Shown one piece after another: positions 5,344 to 5,360 of a DNA stretch of 5,360 nt (position 1 is the stretch's first letter; the number at the start of each line of letters is the position of its first letter). The DNA is from Candidatus Tayloriibacteriota bacterium (lineage in GTDB: Bacteria; Patescibacteriota; Minisyncoccia; Phycocordibacterales; JARIHA01). The notes under the pieces are model-generated. The model made no database searches and was not told the origin of the DNA. It saw nothing but the letters and a program-made list of their open reading frames with translations. Made by a program: the position numbers and the translations under genes. The stretch spans positions 1 to 5,360 of the forward strand of contig JARIHA010000169.1 of NCBI GenBank assembly GCA_029288475.1, read 5' to 3'.

Positions 5344-5355
5344 ATGGTATACCAT
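5344..5355. repeat. Perfect 12-bp palindrome just upstream of engB
   Basis: ATGGTATACCAT is its own reverse complement and ends 2 nt before the engB ATG. On the minus strand it contains TGG plus TATACC, which resembles an extended -10, but the gap to the ATG at 5341 is only 4 nt. It may be an operator, a promoter element or chance; the upstream context is outside the window. Confidence 0.4.
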
Positions 5356-5360
5356 AGATG

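Noticed and set aside
1..5360. Recoded UGA, CRISPR array, tRNA genes or transposase remnants
   Set aside because: TGA ends the HAD and MYG1-like genes at family-consistent places; no regularly spaced repeats, cloverleaf or transposase motifs were seen.

Overview
The window is bacterial, gene-dense and uses the standard code (TGA ends at least two genes, so it is not a UGA-recoding lineage). Compact genes, small intergenic gaps, a tail-to-tail gene overlap, SD-less starts and two rather divergent reading frames fit an uncultivated small-genome bacterium. A Patescibacteria/CPR-type lineage is my best guess, but no marker here settles it.

Layout from left to right. (1) Positions 1-840, minus strand: a sigma-70 family factor, cut by the window edge at its C-terminus, with its own ribosome binding site and candidate promoter. 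(2) Positions 841-1095: a structured intergenic region with an orphan plus-strand terminator, a long inverted repeat and the minus-strand terminator of the next gene. (3) Positions 1096-2346, minus strand: a ~416-residue protein with histidine/aspartate motifs reminiscent of MYG1/DHH-like metal hydrolases, driven by a consensus promoter at 2445-2472. (4) Positions 2553-2930, plus strand: a 125-residue unknown protein ended by a strong intrinsic terminator that shares a core sequence with the orphan terminator at 945-970. (5) Positions 2998-3594, plus strand: a HAD-family hydrolase with Asn in place of the second motif-I Asp. (6) Positions 3569-4723, minus strand: the AAA+ ATPase RarA/MgsA, converging on the HAD gene with a 26-bp overlap. 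(7) Positions 4763-5341, minus strand: the ribosome-assembly GTPase EngB (YihA/YsxC), 39 bp upstream of rarA.

engB and rarA are probably co-transcribed at least in part, although rarA also seems to have its own promoter. The products cover transcription initiation (sigma), replication-fork maintenance (RarA) and large-subunit ribosome assembly (EngB), plus two putative hydrolases of unknown substrate. No mobile element, CRISPR array, tRNA or rRNA was seen. I see no clear new multi-gene system. The most notable signals are the matching leaderless-type promoter/start arrangements of the HAD and rarA genes, the inverted-repeat element between facing terminators, and the divergent MYG1-like protein.
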